Positions 62,972 through 64,000 of a stretch of 64,000 bases of DNA are shown here, piece after piece; position 1 is the first letter of the stretch, and the number at the start of each line of letters is the position of its first letter. The DNA is from Bacillota bacterium (GTDB lineage Bacteria > Bacillota > Bacilli > Alicyclobacillales > SLC66): contig JAJZCW010000002.1 in the NCBI GenBank assembly GCA_021828865.1, forward strand, positions 120,392 to 184,391. Direction: 5' to 3'. The position numbers and the translations under genes are program-made. The notes below the pieces were generated by a model, which made no database searches, was not told the DNA's origin, and saw only the letters and a program-made list of their open reading frames with translations.

Positions 62972-64000
62972 ATGAATATGCCCTTATCTGACAATGTCCA
63001 TCATCATCACTATAAATGGATTGCCTTATCCAATACTACACTCGGGGTCTTGATGGCCACCATTAACCAATCTATTTTGATCATCGCGCTACCTGTTATT
63101 TTTAATGGGCTACAGATCAACCCGCTCGCCCCCGATCAAACGGGGTTGTTACTTTGGGTATTACTTGGTTTTAATGTGGCCACGACTGTGCTGCTCGTTT
63201 TATTTGGGAGACTCTCTGATATATTCGGAAGAGTGCGACTATACAATCTCGGCTTTTTGATCTTCACGGTCGGCTCCGTCCTAGCCTCCATCACTTGGAG
63301 CAAAGGTACCTCAGGGGAAGTGGAACTGATTATTTTTCGCCTCGTGCAAGGCATTGGTGGAAGCTTCCTTTTTTCCAATAGTGCGGCCATCCTGACGGAT
63401 GCTTTCCCCGAGAACCAACGCGGTCTCGCCTTAGGATTAAACCAGGTGGCGGCCATCAGTGGCAGCATCATTGGGTTGCTGGTGGGGGGAGCGCTCGCTG
63501 CGACAGGACATTGGCGCTTTATTTTTCTCGTCAATGTGCCCGTTGGTATCGCAGGTACCATTTGGGCCTATATCGCCTTGAAGGAAGTGGCAAAACGCCA
63601 TGCCAAGCAGCACCTCGACCTCATGGGCAATATCACCCTCACACTGGGACTCCTTGGCGTCATGCTAGGATTGACTTACGGAATTATGCCTTATCACCAC
63701 CACAGCATGGGATGGACTAACCCTTGGGTCATTGGGGAATTTATTGTTGGTGTCATTGCACTAATCCTATTTGTCATTGTGGAGTTGTATGCGGAACAAC
63801 CTTTATTTAACTTAAATCTGTTTAAAATTTGGCCTTTTACGGCTGGCAACCTCAGCGGGTTATTATCCGCTCTGGCACGCGGCGGGCTCCAATTCATGCT
63901 GATCATCTGGCTACAAGGAATCTACTTACCGCTTCATGGGGTTTCCTACTCGCAAACACCGCTAATCGCAGGTTTGTATACACTACCACAAATGCTGGGA
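62972..64000 (+). CDS. DHA2-family MFS drug exporter (3' end cut by window)
   Basis: The frame is open from ATG 62972 to the edge, 343 codons. AAGGTTTG precedes the start. The N-terminus is His-rich (NVHHHHYKW). About ten helices are visible. Motif A is GRLSDIFGRVR and motif C is AAISGSIIGLLVGGAL. The 14-helix EmrB/QacA layout, with NQSILIIALPVIF in helix 1, fits a proton-driven multidrug exporter. It is divergent from the MBL-fold gene. The C-terminal helices are missing. Confidence 0.9.
   Translation, partial: MNMPLSDNVHHHHYKWIALSNTTLGVLMATINQSILIIALPVIFNGLQINPLAPDQTGLLLWVLLGFNVATTVLLVLFGRLSDIFGRVRLYNLGFLIFTVGSVLASITWSKGTSGEVELIIFRLVQGIGGSFLFSNSAAILTDAFPENQRGLALGLNQVAAISGSIIGLLVGGALAATGHWRFIFLVNVPVGIAGTIWAYIALKEVAKRHAKQHLDLMGNITLTLGLLGVMLGLTYGIMPYHHHSMGWTNPWVIGEFIVGVIALILFVIVELYAEQPLFNLNLFKIWPFTAGNLSGLLSALARGGLQFMLIIWLQGIYLPLHGVSYSQTPLIAGLYTLPQMLG

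Noticed and set aside
1..64000. Mobile elements, CRISPR arrays, rRNA or tRNA genes
   Set aside because: No transposase, integrase, regularly spaced repeat array or recognisable structural RNA sequence was seen in the window.

Overview
The window looks like a chromosomal segment of a spore-former-type Bacillota (class Bacilli). Supporting signs are strong AAGGAGG-type ribosome sites with many GTG/TTG starts, a SinI/SinR pair, a SipW-type signal peptidase with TasA-family substrates, a family II (Mn) pyrophosphatase, a KimA-type potassium importer and SbcCD. The overall flavour (aspartate 4-decarboxylase, GH36/GH1 glycosidases, many c-di-GMP proteins, flavin electron-transfer genes) would fit an acidophilic Alicyclobacillaceae-like host, but that is inference. 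No rRNA, tRNA, CRISPR array, phage or insertion sequence was seen.

Layout. 1-4.3 kb: end of a chemoreceptor gene and small membrane or unknown proteins. 4.5-7.7 kb: a TyrR-type sigma-54 activator followed by tryptophanase, with a near-perfect -24/-12 promoter between them. 7.7-12.9 kb: two divergent small unknown proteins sharing a PIxxSPxxI motif, a triple-PAS GGDEF-EAL protein, a TVP38-type membrane protein and an aldo/keto reductase. 12.9-18.9 kb: sbcD-sbcC and a 2-hydroxyacid dehydrogenase. 18.9-23.3 kb: a biofilm-matrix locus with sipW, two tandem tasA-like genes, a secreted Gln-rich protein, sinI (52 codons, easy to miss) and sinR. Six 18-bp dyads of the form GTTC-N8-GAAC lie at the promoters of sipW, the secreted-protein gene and sinR, which suggests one SinR regulon.

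23.3-33.2 kb: a SpoIIE-type phosphatase coupled to a GAF-PAS-GGDEF-EAL protein, ppaC, an isoaspartyl dipeptidase/aspartate 4-decarboxylase pair, a small unknown protein and a Gfo/Idh/MocA oxidoreductase. 33.3-41.6 kb: an Opp-family ABC importer, a LacI regulator and a GH1 beta-glucosidase in one operon, probably for beta-glucosides. Two LacI-type operators flank its promoter. 41.6-50.2 kb: a hemerythrin-chemoreceptor fusion, a secreted phospholipase D-like protein, a secreted coiled-coil protein, a class II aldolase, KimA and an alpha-galactosidase.

50.3-64 kb: an EamA exporter, a hybrid kinase (PAS-PAS-HK-REC-REC-HPt) with a REC-GGDEF partner, a small soluble chemoreceptor-like protein, and an extracytosolic flavin module (FMN_bind protein, ApbE, RnfD/NqrB-like). 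These are followed by a LysE exporter, a STAS protein, a PAS-EAL protein with a degenerate GGDEF, an MBL-fold hydrolase whose ribosome site is separated from its start by a perfect hairpin, and a truncated DHA2-type MFS exporter. Environmental sensing and c-di-GMP signalling dominate the gene content, and matrix production under SinR is the most coherent system.
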